A stretch of 51,747 bases of DNA from VFJJ01 sp031362415 (GCA_031362415.1 JANLSK010000165.1:1-51747); one strand, 5' to 3'. Counted from the first letter of the stretch, positions 1-9,451 are shown. The notes: a model not told the origin generated them from the sequence alone. Numbers and translations are program-made.

Positions 1-959
1 CCGAAGGCCTCGATCCCCGCAAGCTCATGTCGGCTGGCGAGCTGATGACGGCGGTCGTCGGCGGCTACGACGTGGCCTCACGCCAGCGCGACCAGATCCG
101 TGACGGTGTGAGCGCCGAGGTGATCTTCCCCACGTTCGCGCTCCAGGCGTGCTTCGCCTCGCCCGATTCGCGGCTGCAGCTCCAGCTCTGCCGGGCCTAC
201 AACGGTTGGGCCGTCGACGTGTTCGCCGGCATCTCCAATCTCATTGCCGTCGGCGCCGTTCCGATGCTCGACATCGACGACGGCATCGCCGAGGCTCGAC
301 GGCTCGCCGAGTCGGGCTGCCGGGCGCTCATGCTGCCAGCCAAGGTGATCGGCCGGCCCTACAACGACCCCGAGTACGACAGGTTCTGGACCGTCGCCGA
401 AGAGCTCGGCCTGCCCCTCACCTTCCACTCGGGCACCGGCTACGAGCCCAGGATCGTGCGGGGACCGGGAGGGGCCGTCGTGAACTACATCATGGGAGCG
501 CAGCTCGACGGCCCCATGGTGATGCTGTGCCTGGCTGCCGGAGGAGCACTTGATCGATTTCCGGGTCTGCGAGTCGTCACCGTCGAGACCGGTGCATCGT
601 GGCTCGGCTGGATCATGACCCAGGCCGACTCGATCTACGTCGACCACGCCATGTTCGCCCGTCCGAAGCTGTCGATGCTGCCGAGCGAGTTGATCCGGCG
701 GCAATGCTCGGCGACGTTCATGTACGACCCCGTCGCCGTGCTCACCCGCCACGTCACGGGCATCGACACGCTCATGTGGGGCAACGACTACCCGCACCCC
801 GAGGGAACCTGGCCCGAGTCGCAACGCCGCTGCGCCGACCAGTTCGACGGCATCTCCGACGCCGACCTCGGCGCGATTGCCGGCGGGAACGCAGCCCGGG
901 TCTTCGGATTCGATCTCGGCCAACCCGATCGGACAGACAGAGATACGGGCCCCGCCTGA
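1..959 (+). CDS. Amidohydrolase family protein (5' end cut by window edge)
   Basis: A metal-dependent hydrolase of the amidohydrolase-2 TIM-barrel family. The frame is open to the window edge upstream of the first ATG at 27, and the residues before it (EGLDPRKL) look like family sequence, so the true start lies outside. About 320 residues are visible. The central FHSGTG segment and the C-terminal GNDYPHPEG segment carry the His and Asp expected to bind the metal; the N-terminal metal-binding motif is not in view. A full-length relative with the same two segments lies at 48677. Family members hydrolyse or decarboxylate ring compounds; the substrate here is unknown. It is followed 14 bases later by a DUF2237 gene. 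Confidence 0.85.
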   Translation, partial: EGLDPRKLMSAGELMTAVVGGYDVASRQRDQIRDGVSAEVIFPTFALQACFASPDSRLQLQLCRAYNGWAVDVFAGISNLIAVGAVPMLDIDDGIAEARRLAESGCRALMLPAKVIGRPYNDPEYDRFWTVAEELGLPLTFHSGTGYEPRIVRGPGGAVVNYIMGAQLDGPMVMLCLAAGGALDRFPGLRVVTVETGASWLGWIMTQADSIYVDHAMFARPKLSMLPSELIRRQCSATFMYDPVAVLTRHVTGIDTLMWGNDYPHPEGTWPESQRRCADQFDGISDADLGAIAGGNAARVFGFDLGQPDRTDRDTGPA

Positions 960-973
960 GCGATACTGGGACG

Positions 974-1366
974 GTGTCCGAACGAAACGTCATCGGGGGA
1001 GTGCTGGAGCCGTGTGGCACCGATCCGATGACGGGTTTCTACCGTGACGGGTGTTGCAGCACCGGCCCCGACGACCGGGGCAGCCACACCATCTGTGGCG
1101 TGGTGACGTCGGAGTTCCTCGATCACCAGCGCCGCATCGGCAACGACCTCAGCACGGCGGCGCCGCAGTATCACTTCCCGGGCCTCGTTCCTGGCGACCG
1201 CTGGTGCGTGACCGCGGCGAACTGGTTGCGGGCGCATCGCGACGGCTGCGCCTGCCCGGTCGTGCTGGCCTCGACCCACGAGCGCGCCCTCGACATCGTT
1301 CCTCTCGAGGCTCTGCAACAGCACGCTGTCGACGTGCCCCCCGACCTGAGCGCACTCGACGCCTGA
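974..1366 (+). CDS. DUF2237 family protein
   Basis: A 130-residue protein matching the DUF2237 pattern: NVIGG.LEPCGTDP near the start, then FYRDGCC, GSHTICGVVT, GNDLSTAAP, FPGLVPGDRWC and a C-terminal ALDIVPLEAL. The pattern begins only a few residues after the GTG at 974, so that start was chosen over longer upstream frames. The function of the family is not established; the conserved Cys pairs could bind metal. It follows the cut amidohydrolase by 14 bases and may be cotranscribed. It converges on the arylsulfatase gene. Confidence 0.85.
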   Translation: MSERNVIGGVLEPCGTDPMTGFYRDGCCSTGPDDRGSHTICGVVTSEFLDHQRRIGNDLSTAAPQYHFPGLVPGDRWCVTAANWLRAHRDGCACPVVLASTHERALDIVPLEALQQHAVDVPPDLSALDA

Positions 1367-1383
1367 GCATCGGCAGCTCCTGC

Positions 1384-3684
1384 CTACTCGCTGTGGAGGG
1401 CCGCACGAACCTCGTGCTGTCGCTCGGGCGAGGCGCCGGAGCCGGCCTCGATCGTGACCTCGTGGATCACGCCCGTCCACGGAAACGGGCACGCGTACTC
1501 GTCGCACACCGGAAAGCCGGTGTCGTAGCCGATCCGGAGTCCGGCGCCGCCGTGCTGCCACGCGAAGGGAATCCCGAGGGGGCTCGCGCCCGACGCGACG
1601 ACCACACCGTCGCAGCGAAGCCTGAGCCCGGTGCCATCGGGGCCCAGGGCCTCGAGGATGCAGTCGACGGTGTGCCGGCCCGGCGCGATGACCAAGGGGG
1701 AGTTGACGATGGTCGACTCGCCGGCGATGTTGATGGCGAACGCCGGATGGCCGTGACGCAGGTAGAGCGCGAAACCACTGGTCCAGTCGCCGAGCGCGCA
1801 GAGCACCCCGTCGGCCCCGGCCCCGGTGGGGGCCTCGGGCACGTCGACAACCGCGCTGATCGTCCCTCCTCCGAAGAGTATCGGGATGCACTCGTCGTGC
1901 ACGGGGCTGCCCCCCGGTCGGAACGTGGCCCGCTGCGGCGCCGGGTACAGCGGCATCACCATCGATCCGAGGCGGCCGATGAGCGAGTCGTCCATGGGCA
2001 TCACGCCGTGCCGGCCGGCTTCCATCAACCACAGATCACGGAGCTCGGTGATCACCTCGGGGTGCTCGGCCGCCACGTCGGTGGCCTCGGTGAAGTCGCC
2101 GTCGAGCCGGAACAACGCCCAGGCGTCGTCGGCGAAGCTCCGACTGCCGACCAGGAGCCGCTCCTCGTCGACCACACCTTTCGACACGTGGTCGGTGGTG
2201 GCTTTCCACTCCCCGGCGATGATCGACCGCGAGCCGAGCATCTCGAAGTACTGCAACGGCCGTGGGTCCGGTGCTGTGGCATCGTCGAAGCTGGGGACGA
2301 GGGAGGCCCCGTGGACGGGCCGCTGCTCGATACCGTCGATGTGCGATGGGGCCGTGACACCACAGGCGTCGAGGACCGTGGGCATGAGATCGATGACGTG
2401 GCAGATCTGCGGCCTCACTGCGCCGGCGCTGGCGGGAGCGATGCCGCGAGGCCAGTGCACGATGAGCGGGCTGCGGGTGCCGCCCAGCCACGTGTAGCGC
2501 TTCCACAGTCGGAACGGGCTGTTACCGGCCCAAGCCCAACCCCAGGCGTAGTGGCTGTAGGAACGGTGACCGCCCCAGCCGTCGAGCAAGCGGAGGTTGG
2601 CCTCGGCCGTCTCGGGTAGGCCCTGGGTGAAGCGGTGCTCGTTGAAGGTGCCGTGCTGGCCGCCCTCGGCGCTGGCGCCGTTGTCGGAGATGAACATCAC
2701 GACGGTGTTGTCGAGCTGGCCGCTCTCGTCGAGGTACGTGATCAGACGGCCGATCTGCGCGTCGGTGTGGGTCAAGAAGCCGGCGTAGTTCTCGTACATT
2801 CCCGAGTACAGGCGGCGCTCGTCGGCCGAGAGTCCGGCCCAGGCCTGGATCCACGGTGGCCGCTCCGTGAGGCGAGCCGTTGACGGAACCACCCCGAGCG
2901 CGACCTGACGGGCGAACGTGTCGTCGCGCCAGTGCTCCCAGCCGCCGTCGTACCGGCCGGCGTACCGGTCGGCCCATCCGGGAGGGGTGTGGTGGGGGGC
3001 GTGCATGGCTCCGGGCGCGAAGTACATGAAGAACGGCTTGCCCGGCGCCGAGTGCTGCTGGTCGCGGATGCAACGGATCGCCGTGTCGGTGAGGTCCTCG
3101 GTGAGGTGATAACCGTCCTCGGGCCCGGCGGGCGGCTCGACATAGTGGTTGTCGCGTACGAGGTTCGGCGCCCACTGGTTGGTGTCGCCCTGGAGGAACC
3201 CGTAGTACCGCTCGAAGCCGTAGCCCAGCGGCCACCGGTCGAACGGGCCGGCGTGCGATCGTTCCCCGCGGGGAACGAGATGCCACTTGCCGATCGCGAA
3301 CGTGCTGTAGCCGGCGTCGCGCAGCACTCGGGGCAGGGTCCCGGCCGACTTCGGAAGCAACCCGTCGTAGCCCGGGAAGGCCAGCGGCATGTCGACGAGG
3401 AACCCCACGCCCACCGAATGGTGGTTGCGACCGGTCATGAGGCAGGCCCGGCTGGGCGAGCACAGCGCGGTCACGTGGAAGCGGTTGTAGCGAAGGCCGC
3501 CGGCGGCGAGCCGGTCGATGTGGGGTGTCTCGATGTCGGAGCCGAAGCAGCCCACCTGGCCGTAGCCCAGGTCGTCGAGCACGATCACGACGACGTTGGG
3601 CGCCCCGGAGGCGGGCCGGGGCCGGGGGTCGGCGTAGGGCTGGTAGCGCACAACCGGCTGGGGCTGAGGGGCGTTCTCAGGCAT
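1384..3684 (-). CDS. Arylsulfatase (formylglycine-type sulfatase)
   Basis: A 766-residue sulfatase that should hydrolyse an organic sulfate ester to an alcohol or phenol plus sulfate. Residues Asp37 and Asp38 in VLDDLGYG are the calcium ligands. CSPSR at 75-79 is the C-x-P-x-R signature whose Cys is turned into formylglycine by a maturase. GKWHL and a later SDNGASAEGG with the remaining metal ligands follow. The protein is longer than the usual 500-600 residues because of a C-terminal beta-rich extension from about residue 600. No signal peptide is visible, since the N terminus is Pro/Gln-rich, so it probably works in the cytoplasm. It is divergent from the SDR at 3844 and shares the operator at 3743 with it. 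Confidence 0.92.
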   Translation of the reverse strand: MPENAPQPQPVVRYQPYADPRPRPASGAPNVVVIVLDDLGYGQVGCFGSDIETPHIDRLAAGGLRYNRFHVTALCSPSRACLMTGRNHHSVGVGFLVDMPLAFPGYDGLLPKSAGTLPRVLRDAGYSTFAIGKWHLVPRGERSHAGPFDRWPLGYGFERYYGFLQGDTNQWAPNLVRDNHYVEPPAGPEDGYHLTEDLTDTAIRCIRDQQHSAPGKPFFMYFAPGAMHAPHHTPPGWADRYAGRYDGGWEHWRDDTFARQVALGVVPSTARLTERPPWIQAWAGLSADERRLYSGMYENYAGFLTHTDAQIGRLITYLDESGQLDNTVVMFISDNGASAEGGQHGTFNEHRFTQGLPETAEANLRLLDGWGGHRSYSHYAWGWAWAGNSPFRLWKRYTWLGGTRSPLIVHWPRGIAPASAGAVRPQICHVIDLMPTVLDACGVTAPSHIDGIEQRPVHGASLVPSFDDATAPDPRPLQYFEMLGSRSIIAGEWKATTDHVSKGVVDEERLLVGSRSFADDAWALFRLDGDFTEATDVAAEHPEVITELRDLWLMEAGRHGVMPMDDSLIGRLGSMVMPLYPAPQRATFRPGGSPVHDECIPILFGGGTISAVVDVPEAPTGAGADGVLCALGDWTSGFALYLRHGHPAFAINIAGESTIVNSPLVIAPGRHTVDCILEALGPDGTGLRLRCDGVVVASGASPLGIPFAWQHGGAGLRIGYDTGFPVCDEYACPFPWTGVIHEVTIEAGSGASPERQHEVRAALHSE

Positions 3685-3742
3685 GGCGCAACGCTACCGG
3701 CGCCGTCGCCGATGGGTTCGTGCGCACGCTCGGGGACCGGTC

Positions 3743-3758
3743 CTGACAGGCTCGTCAC
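3743..3758. promoter_or_regulatory. Operator site 1 of the YTGACRNNNNYGTCAR family
   Basis: CTGACAGGCTCGTCAC: half sites TGACA and CGTCA separated by four bases. It lies between the divergent arylsulfatase and SDR genes. TAGCGT begins 18 bases after the CTGACA hexamer, so the site may overlap a -35 element reading to the right. Confidence 0.65.
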
Positions 3759-3843
3759 ATCGTGAGTAGCGTCGGGCGCCAGGCCACAAGCACGTTGCAC
3801 TCCAACACCCGCACACCGCACATGACTCTGCACGAGGGGACCC

Positions 3844-4653
3844 GTGACCATGACCGCCACCGACAGCCAACCGGTACCGAACTACGCCTCACTCCTGCGC
3901 CTCGACGGGCGCAACCTGATCGTGGTCGGCGCGGGGCAGGGGATGGGTCGCCAGTCGAGCCACGCGCTCACCCAGAGCGGTGCTCGCGTCATGTGCGTCG
4001 ACATCGACGAGCGGCGAGCGCAGGAGGTGGCCGACGAGGTCGGGGGCATCGCCTTCAGCGGCGACATGACCCGCGAAGCCGAGGTGCAGCGCCTCGTCGA
4101 AGCGGCTGCCGCGGCGTTCGACGGTCCGATCCACGGGTTCGTCGACATCGTCGGCATCGCCGAGTGGTACATGGTGACCGACATGCCCGAAGACTCGTGG
4201 GATCGCCAGTTCGACATCTGCCTGCGCCACGCCTACCTGTTGAGCAAGCACGTGGGTAAGCACATGACCACCAACGCGACCAAGGGAACGATGGTGTTCA
4301 TCGCTTCCGTGCATGGCCTGACGGCGTCGGTCAACCATGCCGCGTACGGCTGCGCCAAGGCCGGGATCATCTCGCTCGTCAAGACGCTCGGGCACGAGTT
4401 GGGCCGTCACGGGATCAGGGCCAACGCCATCGCCCCGGGCACCATTCTCACGCCCCGCATGGAAGCGGTCTTCGACGACGACCGCATCGCCTACGCGGCG
4501 GGTAAAGCTCCCCTGAACCGCATCGGCGTCCCGCCCGACATTGCGTCGGCGGCGCTGTTCCTCACGAGCGACCTCTCCTCGTACATCACCGGTCAGACGC
4601 TCGTCGTCGACGGCGGCGTCGTGATGGCCGACCCCTTCGGTGACCTGACCTGA
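3844..4653 (+). CDS. Short-chain dehydrogenase/reductase
   Basis: A 269-residue classical SDR, an NAD(P)-dependent alcohol/ketone oxidoreductase. The cofactor motif VGAGQGMG is at 28-35. The catalytic residues are Ser155 (in IASVHG), Tyr168 and Lys172 (YGCAK). The C-terminal VVDGG is typical. The usual NNAG segment is replaced by DIVGIAEW, as in the SDR at 30136, which it resembles. GAGGGG lies 4 bases before the GTG at 3844; ATG at 3850 is an alternative. Its stop codon lies inside a TGACC tandem repeat. Substrate unknown; a hydroxysteroid- or terpenoid-like alcohol is plausible from context. Confidence 0.9.
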   Translation: MTMTATDSQPVPNYASLLRLDGRNLIVVGAGQGMGRQSSHALTQSGARVMCVDIDERRAQEVADEVGGIAFSGDMTREAEVQRLVEAAAAAFDGPIHGFVDIVGIAEWYMVTDMPEDSWDRQFDICLRHAYLLSKHVGKHMTTNATKGTMVFIASVHGLTASVNHAAYGCAKAGIISLVKTLGHELGRHGIRANAIAPGTILTPRMEAVFDDDRIAYAAGKAPLNRIGVPPDIASAALFLTSDLSSYITGQTLVVDGGVVMADPFGDLT

Positions 4654-4660
4654 CCTGACC
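4641..4660 (+). repeat. Four TGACC units at the SDR stop codon
   Basis: Four exact tandem copies of TGACC cover the last codons and stop codon of the SDR. A slippage-prone short repeat with no evident function. Confidence 0.6.
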
Positions 4661-4783
4661 CCGCGGGTCGCCGCGACCGACCGCACCGTCACCCACGACC
4701 CACCGTCACTCACGATCACGCCATCGATCACGACACGACACCGCCGCACAGGCCACGACACCACCGACACGAGGAGACGCCCC

Positions 4784-5629
4784 ATGGGTAACGAGATGTT
4801 CAGGTATGACGGCCAGCGGGTGGTGGTCGTCGGCGGCGCCACCGGGATGGGCGCGGCGACCGCTCAGCAGGCGGCCGAGCTCGGGGCCGAAGTGATCGTC
4901 CTCGATGTCGCAGCGGTCTCGTATCCGTGCAGTCAGGCCATCGCCGTCGACCTGCGCAACCGGGCGAGCGTCGACGCGGCGATCGAGCAGATCGAGGGCC
5001 CGGTCAACGCCATCTTCGCCTGCGCGGGGGTGGCCGATGGCACGCCGGGCATCATGCTCATCAACTTCACGGCCCAGCGGCACCTGATTGAATCGTTGAT
5101 CGCCACGGGCAAGCTGGGGCGCGGGGGCTCGGTGGCGTTCATCTCCTCGGTTGCCGGCCTGGGCTGGATGACCCACCTCGATCAGGTGAAGAGCTTTTTG
5201 GCCACCCCCGACTGGGAGTCGGCTGCAGGCTGGGTCGACGAGCACCCGGGCACCGACAGCTACGGTTTCAGCAAAGAGGCCATCAACTGCTACGTGGCCG
5301 AGCAGGGATTCCCCTTGCTGGCCAAGGGAATCCGGATCAATGCCATCCTCCCGGGTCCCACCGACACACCCCTCGCTCGGGCCAACGCCGACATCTGGCT
5401 CTCGTTCGGCGCCGACTACCGCCAGGCCGCCGATGTGCCGACGCTCGTCCCCGGGCAGATGGCGAGCACCATGCTGTTCCTGTGCAGCGCAGCGGCGAGC
5501 GGTGTCAATGGCGTCACGCTCCTCGTCGACCAGGGGCACGTGAACGCCTCGCTCGTCGATGCGTTCGACGCTCCCATCGTGAAGATGATCGCTGGGGTGA
5601 TCGCCCCCGACCCGGCCATCTTCGGCTGA
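4784..5629 (+). CDS. SDR of the 3-alpha-hydroxysteroid dehydrogenase type
   Basis: A 281-residue SDR. The cofactor loop is GGATGMG at 17-23, CAG at 80-82 stands for the NAG segment, and the active site is Ser121/122, Tyr160 and Lys164 (YGFSK). An insertion of about 35 residues between the Ser and the Tyr (containing FLATPDW) is characteristic of the 3-alpha-HSD/carbonyl reductase subgroup known from Comamonas; that placement is from recall of the family. A GAGGAG ribosome-binding site stands 7 bases before the ATG. It follows the SDR at 3844 by 130 bases and is followed by a strong hairpin. Confidence 0.85.
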   Translation: MGNEMFRYDGQRVVVVGGATGMGAATAQQAAELGAEVIVLDVAAVSYPCSQAIAVDLRNRASVDAAIEQIEGPVNAIFACAGVADGTPGIMLINFTAQRHLIESLIATGKLGRGGSVAFISSVAGLGWMTHLDQVKSFLATPDWESAAGWVDEHPGTDSYGFSKEAINCYVAEQGFPLLAKGIRINAILPGPTDTPLARANADIWLSFGADYRQAADVPTLVPGQMASTMLFLCSAAASGVNGVTLLVDQGHVNASLVDAFDAPIVKMIAGVIAPDPAIFG

Positions 5630-5637
5630 GACGAGGG

Positions 5638-5658
5638 GCCCGGCCCATCGGGCCGGGC
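5638..5658 (+). terminator. Nine-base-pair GC hairpin after the SDR
   Basis: GCCCGGCCC-ATC-GGGCCGGGC forms a perfect 9-bp stem with a 3-base loop, 8 bases after the SDR stop. No U-tract follows, which is common for actinobacterial terminators. It separates the SDR from the hydrolase at 5694. Confidence 0.55.
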
Positions 5659-5693
5659 AGGTTGGCGAAGTTCAGAGGGCGAAGGAGTCGGTC

Positions 5694-6587
5694 ATGAGCC
5701 GAGCGCAGGAGCTGCTACCGATCAACCGATCAGAGCCGATGGTCCTCGAAGGCATCCCGGCGCTCACCGACCGGTTGCGGGACGCGCTCGACATCGAGAC
5801 CCGGTACGCGCCCGTTTCTGGAGGGCCCAACGTGCGCCTCTTGGTGTACCGACCCAAGGGCGTCATCGGGCGGCTTCCCGTTCTGCTCAGTGTGCACGGC
5901 GGGGCGTTCTGCGTGCTCAGTGCCGACGACTTCGAGGGCATCGACGCCGGTATCGCCCTGGCGCATCAGGCCGTGGTGGTGGCCGTCGACTACCGCCTGG
6001 CGCCCGAGCACCCCTTCCCTGCCGGCATCGACGACAGCTATGCAGCATTGGAGTGGACGGTTGCATCGGCTGACGAGCTCGGTATCGACCTCGCACGTGT
6101 CGTCGTCACGGGCGGAAGCGCCGGCGGTGCGCTCGCCGCGGCACTGTGCCTCATGGCCCGCGACCGCTCGGGGCCCCGCATCGCTGCCCAGGTGCTGATG
6201 ATCCCCGTGCTCGACGACCGGCTCGACACGCCGTCGATGCGGCAGCAGCTCCGGGGGCTCGGGTTCAACGGCACCGCCGCCGAGGGCATGTGGCTGCACT
6301 ACCTGGGAGACGATCGTGACAAGGCCACCACGTCGCCGTACGCGGCGCCGGCCCGGGCCGAGAGCCTCGCCGGTCTGCCGCCGGCGGTGATCATCACGCA
6401 CGGCCTCGATCCCCTACGCGACGAAGGCATCCATTACGCCCTGCGGCTGCTGGCCGAGGGCATCGAGGTCGAGCTGCACAACATTCCCGGCGCCTACCAC
6501 GGCGCCCCGCCTCTCGACCCCGTCGCCTTCCAGCGCGGCCAGCACCTGTTCATGGCCGCCCTCGGCCAAGCCCTCAACCCCGCCTGA
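5694..6587 (+). CDS. Alpha/beta hydrolase, hormone-sensitive-lipase family
   Basis: A 297-residue esterase. HGG at 68-70 forms the oxyanion hole typical of the HSL family. GGSAGG places the nucleophile at Ser142. DYRLAPEHPFPA is the conserved segment between them, and the Asp and His of the triad lie in HGLDPLRDEG and PGAYHG near the C terminus. No signal peptide, so it should hydrolyse esters in the cytoplasm. AAGGAG is 6 bases before the ATG. It is followed after 32 bases by the redoxin at 6620. Confidence 0.9.
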   Translation: MSRAQELLPINRSEPMVLEGIPALTDRLRDALDIETRYAPVSGGPNVRLLVYRPKGVIGRLPVLLSVHGGAFCVLSADDFEGIDAGIALAHQAVVVAVDYRLAPEHPFPAGIDDSYAALEWTVASADELGIDLARVVVTGGSAGGALAAALCLMARDRSGPRIAAQVLMIPVLDDRLDTPSMRQQLRGLGFNGTAAEGMWLHYLGDDRDKATTSPYAAPARAESLAGLPPAVIITHGLDPLRDEGIHYALRLLAEGIEVELHNIPGAYHGAPPLDPVAFQRGQHLFMAALGQALNPA

Positions 6588-6619
6588 GGCTCCGGCGAAC
6601 ACGGCTGGAGGATCGATTC

Positions 6620-7126
6620 GTGAATGCCGAAGGCGCCAACCCTGAGCTGCGGCGTGCTCCGGCGCTGGATGTCGTGCAATGGTTCAACACGCCGGCGCCG
6701 ATCAGCCTCGACGAGCTGCGCGGCCGCATCGTCGTCCTGCACGCCTTCCAGATGCTGTGCCCGGGCTGTGTGCTGTCGGGAACCCCGCTCGCCCAACGCA
6801 TCCACGATCGACTCGCCGGCTCCGACCTCGTCGTGATCGGGATGCACACCGTCTTCGAGCATCACGATGCCATGCGGCCTGTCTCGCTCGCCGCACACCT
6901 CCACGAGTTCCGGATCACGATGCCCGTTGCGGTCGACCGTCATCCCGAGCCCGGTGGCCCGCCCGCCACGATGACGGCGTACGCCATGCGCGGCACGCCC
7001 ACGCTGGTGGTGATCGATCGCTCCGGGCGTATCCGTCACCACATCTTCGGCTCTGTCGACGAGCTCCAACTCGGTGTGGCCCTGGGCCGGTTGCTTGCTG
7101 AACCGGAGGCCCGGGAGGAGTCCTGA
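6620..7126 (+). CDS. Redoxin (peroxiredoxin/TlpA-like) with CPGC motif
   Basis: A 168-residue thioredoxin-fold protein. CPGC at 47-50 is the redox centre, preceded by the beta strand IVVLHAFQM where thioredoxins have FWA. The cis-Pro region is GTPTLVVIDRSGRI at about residues 129-142. No signal peptide or membrane anchor is seen, so it probably acts in the cytosol as a thiol-disulfide reductase or peroxidase. GGAGG lies 8 bases before the GTG. It sits 74 bases ahead of the fused acyl-CoA dehydrogenase. Confidence 0.82.
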   Translation: MNAEGANPELRRAPALDVVQWFNTPAPISLDELRGRIVVLHAFQMLCPGCVLSGTPLAQRIHDRLAGSDLVVIGMHTVFEHHDAMRPVSLAAHLHEFRITMPVAVDRHPEPGGPPATMTAYAMRGTPTLVVIDRSGRIRHHIFGSVDELQLGVALGRLLAEPEAREES

Positions 7127-7200
7127 GGAGTCACCGGCCCGGTGTCGAACCCTCGGCGACGGCGGCGATACCGTTCGCGAACTCCAACGACGGGAAGGCC

Positions 7201-9378
7201 GTGAGCATGCCGATCGCGATCTCCGACGAGCACCGGGAGCTGGGCGACGTGGTGCGGGCGTTGTTCGAGACCCGGTATCAGTCCGAGGCTCGCCGGGCCA
7301 TCGACGGCGACGTTGGGCTCCCCGACTCGTGGAGCGCAGCGGCCGACCTGGGCTGGCTGGGCCTGCACCTCCCTGAACGCCATGGCGGCTCGGGGTACGG
7401 CCTCTTCGAGCTGGCGGTGGTGGTAGCCGAGATGGGTCGCCAGTGCGCGCCGGGCCCGTTCCTGCCGACCGTCGTGCTCTCGGCCGTGGTTGGCGCGTTC
7501 GGCGCCGACCTGCTCCAGGCCGAGCTGCTCCCAGGCCTGGCCGACGGGTCACGGGTCGGCGGTGTGGGGCTGTGGGGTGAGGCGTCGATCGTCGACGGTC
7601 TGCTGAGCGGATCGGCCGGTCCGGTCGTCGGGGCGGGGCGCGCCACGGTGGTCCTCCTGGCCGTGGGCGACGATCTCGTCGTCGTCGATGCGCCGAGCGC
7701 CGGACTGGTCGTCGCCGAACGCGCGAGCATCGACCTCACCCGCGAGAGCGCTCCGGTCGCGCTGGCCGGCGTGGTCGTGGCCGGAGGACGGGTGCTCACC
7801 GGTGCGGCGAGCTGGGCACGAGATGTGTTCCGGGTGCTTGCAGCGGCCGAAGCCGCCGGGGGAGCGCACGCCTGCGTCGCCATGGCGAGCAGCTACGCCT
7901 TGGACCGCATGGCGTTCGGGCGGCCGATCGGCCAGTTCCAGGCGGTGAAGCACCACTGCGCCAACATGCTGGTGGCCGCCGAGATGGCCACGGCTGCGGC
8001 CTGGGACGGTGCCCGGGCCGCCGATGGAGCCGCCCAAGGTGCCGAGAGTGCCGGTGTCGTCGGGGAGCTCCCGTTGGCCGCAGTGGTGGCGGCGGGCGTG
8101 GCTCTCAACGCCTACGCCGAGTGCGCCAAGCTCAACGTCCAGGTCCACGGCGGCATCGGCTACACCTGGGAGCACGACGCCCATCTCCACCTGCGCCGGG
8201 CGACGGCCTTGGCAGCCTTGGCCGGACCGGTAGCCACGGCCCGCCGCCAGGTGGCCGAACTCGTTGCCGGGGGAGCACATCGCACGCTGACTGTCGATCT
8301 TCCTCCCGAGGCCGAAGCGGTGCGGGCGGAGGTGCGCGCCTTCGCGGAGCGCCTTCAGCGGGTCGGTCCCGAAGAGGGATCACGGCTGCTGGTCGACGAG
8401 GGATACCTGTTCCCGCACTGGCCCCGGCCGTGGGGGAGAGGTGCCGGTCCGATCGAGCAGCTCGTCATCGACGAGGAGCTGGCCGGCATCGACCGGATGG
8501 CCGGGTTTCCGATCACCTCGTGGACGTGGCCCATCGTGTTGCCGACCATCATTCGTCACGGGACCGACCGTCAACGCGAGCGGTGGATCGGCCCCACCTT
8601 CGATGCCACGGTCACGTGGTGCCAACTCTTCAGCGAGCCGGGGGCCGGGAGCGACCTGGCTGCGCTGTCAACCACGGCGGTGCGCACCGACGGAGGCTGG
8701 CTCGTCACCGGGGCCAAGGTCTGGACGAGCACGGCCCAGTTCGCCAATCTTGGCTTTGCCTTGGTGCGTACCGATCCCGAGGCGCCAGCGCACCACGGCA
8801 TCACGTGCATGGCGATCGACATGACCGCACCAGGGATGACCGTGATACCGCTGCGCGAAATGACCGGTGGTGAGATGTTCAGCCAGGAGTTTCTCGACGA
8901 GGTGTTCGTTCCCGACGAGAACGTGATCGGAGAGGTGAACAAGGGGTGGGCCGTCGCCCGGACGACCTTGGGCAACGAGCGTGTCTCGCTCGGTTCGGCC
9001 AGCGAGCACGAAATCCTCACCGCGTTCGCACGCGAGCTCGACCTCAGCGATACATCGCTCGCGGTCGACCTTGGAGCTCTGCTCGCCGAGTCGATGGCGC
9101 TCCAAGCGGTGAACCTGCGCCAGGCCACCCGTGCGGTCGGTGGGGCCGAGCCGGGACCGGAAGGCAACATCACCAAGCTCGTGCATGCCGAGCACGTGCA
9201 GCGGATCGCCGACTTCACGGTTCGGGCCGTGGGATCCGAGGCCCTCTACACCGACGGTCCGGGCAGCCGGATCCTGGCCGCCCGGGCCGGCACCATCGCC
9301 GGCGGCACATCCGAGATCGTGCGCAACACCATCGCCGAACGCCTGCTCGGCCTCCCGCGCGATCCCCGCCCGCGCTGA
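7201..9378 (+). CDS. Fused two-domain acyl-CoA dehydrogenase (FadE34-like)
   Basis: A 725-residue protein made of two acyl-CoA dehydrogenase domains, about 1-360 and 365-725. The first ends with the C-terminal half motifs FGRPIGQFQAVKHH and VHGGIGYTWEHD. The second has FSEPGAGSDL at about 477 for FAD/substrate binding and GGTSEIVRNTIAERLLGLP near the end. The same fused layout is known for mycobacterial FadE34, which oxidises steroid side-chain CoA esters and is equivalent to the two-gene alpha2-beta2 enzymes. It should introduce an alpha,beta double bond in a bulky acyl-CoA. GTG at 7201 is used because GGGAAGG precedes it; ATG at 7207 is an alternative. Confidence 0.9.
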   Translation: MSMPIAISDEHRELGDVVRALFETRYQSEARRAIDGDVGLPDSWSAAADLGWLGLHLPERHGGSGYGLFELAVVVAEMGRQCAPGPFLPTVVLSAVVGAFGADLLQAELLPGLADGSRVGGVGLWGEASIVDGLLSGSAGPVVGAGRATVVLLAVGDDLVVVDAPSAGLVVAERASIDLTRESAPVALAGVVVAGGRVLTGAASWARDVFRVLAAAEAAGGAHACVAMASSYALDRMAFGRPIGQFQAVKHHCANMLVAAEMATAAAWDGARAADGAAQGAESAGVVGELPLAAVVAAGVALNAYAECAKLNVQVHGGIGYTWEHDAHLHLRRATALAALAGPVATARRQVAELVAGGAHRTLTVDLPPEAEAVRAEVRAFAERLQRVGPEEGSRLLVDEGYLFPHWPRPWGRGAGPIEQLVIDEELAGIDRMAGFPITSWTWPIVLPTIIRHGTDRQRERWIGPTFDATVTWCQLFSEPGAGSDLAALSTTAVRTDGGWLVTGAKVWTSTAQFANLGFALVRTDPEAPAHHGITCMAIDMTAPGMTVIPLREMTGGEMFSQEFLDEVFVPDENVIGEVNKGWAVARTTLGNERVSLGSASEHEILTAFARELDLSDTSLAVDLGALLAESMALQAVNLRQATRAVGGAEPGPEGNITKLVHAEHVQRIADFTVRAVGSEALYTDGPGSRILAARAGTIAGGTSEIVRNTIAERLLGLPRDPRPR

Positions 9379-9451
9379 GATCGGCCCCGGTTGGTCGGTC
9401 GATTCTTTACGGATGGTGCGCCGTCCAGCAGAATCACCACACGCGGTGCAA

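Noticed and set aside
1051..2619. Long plus-strand frame of 522 codons opposite the arylsulfatase
   Set aside because: It is the mirror frame of a clear sulfatase gene in GC-rich DNA; the translation has no protein-family features.
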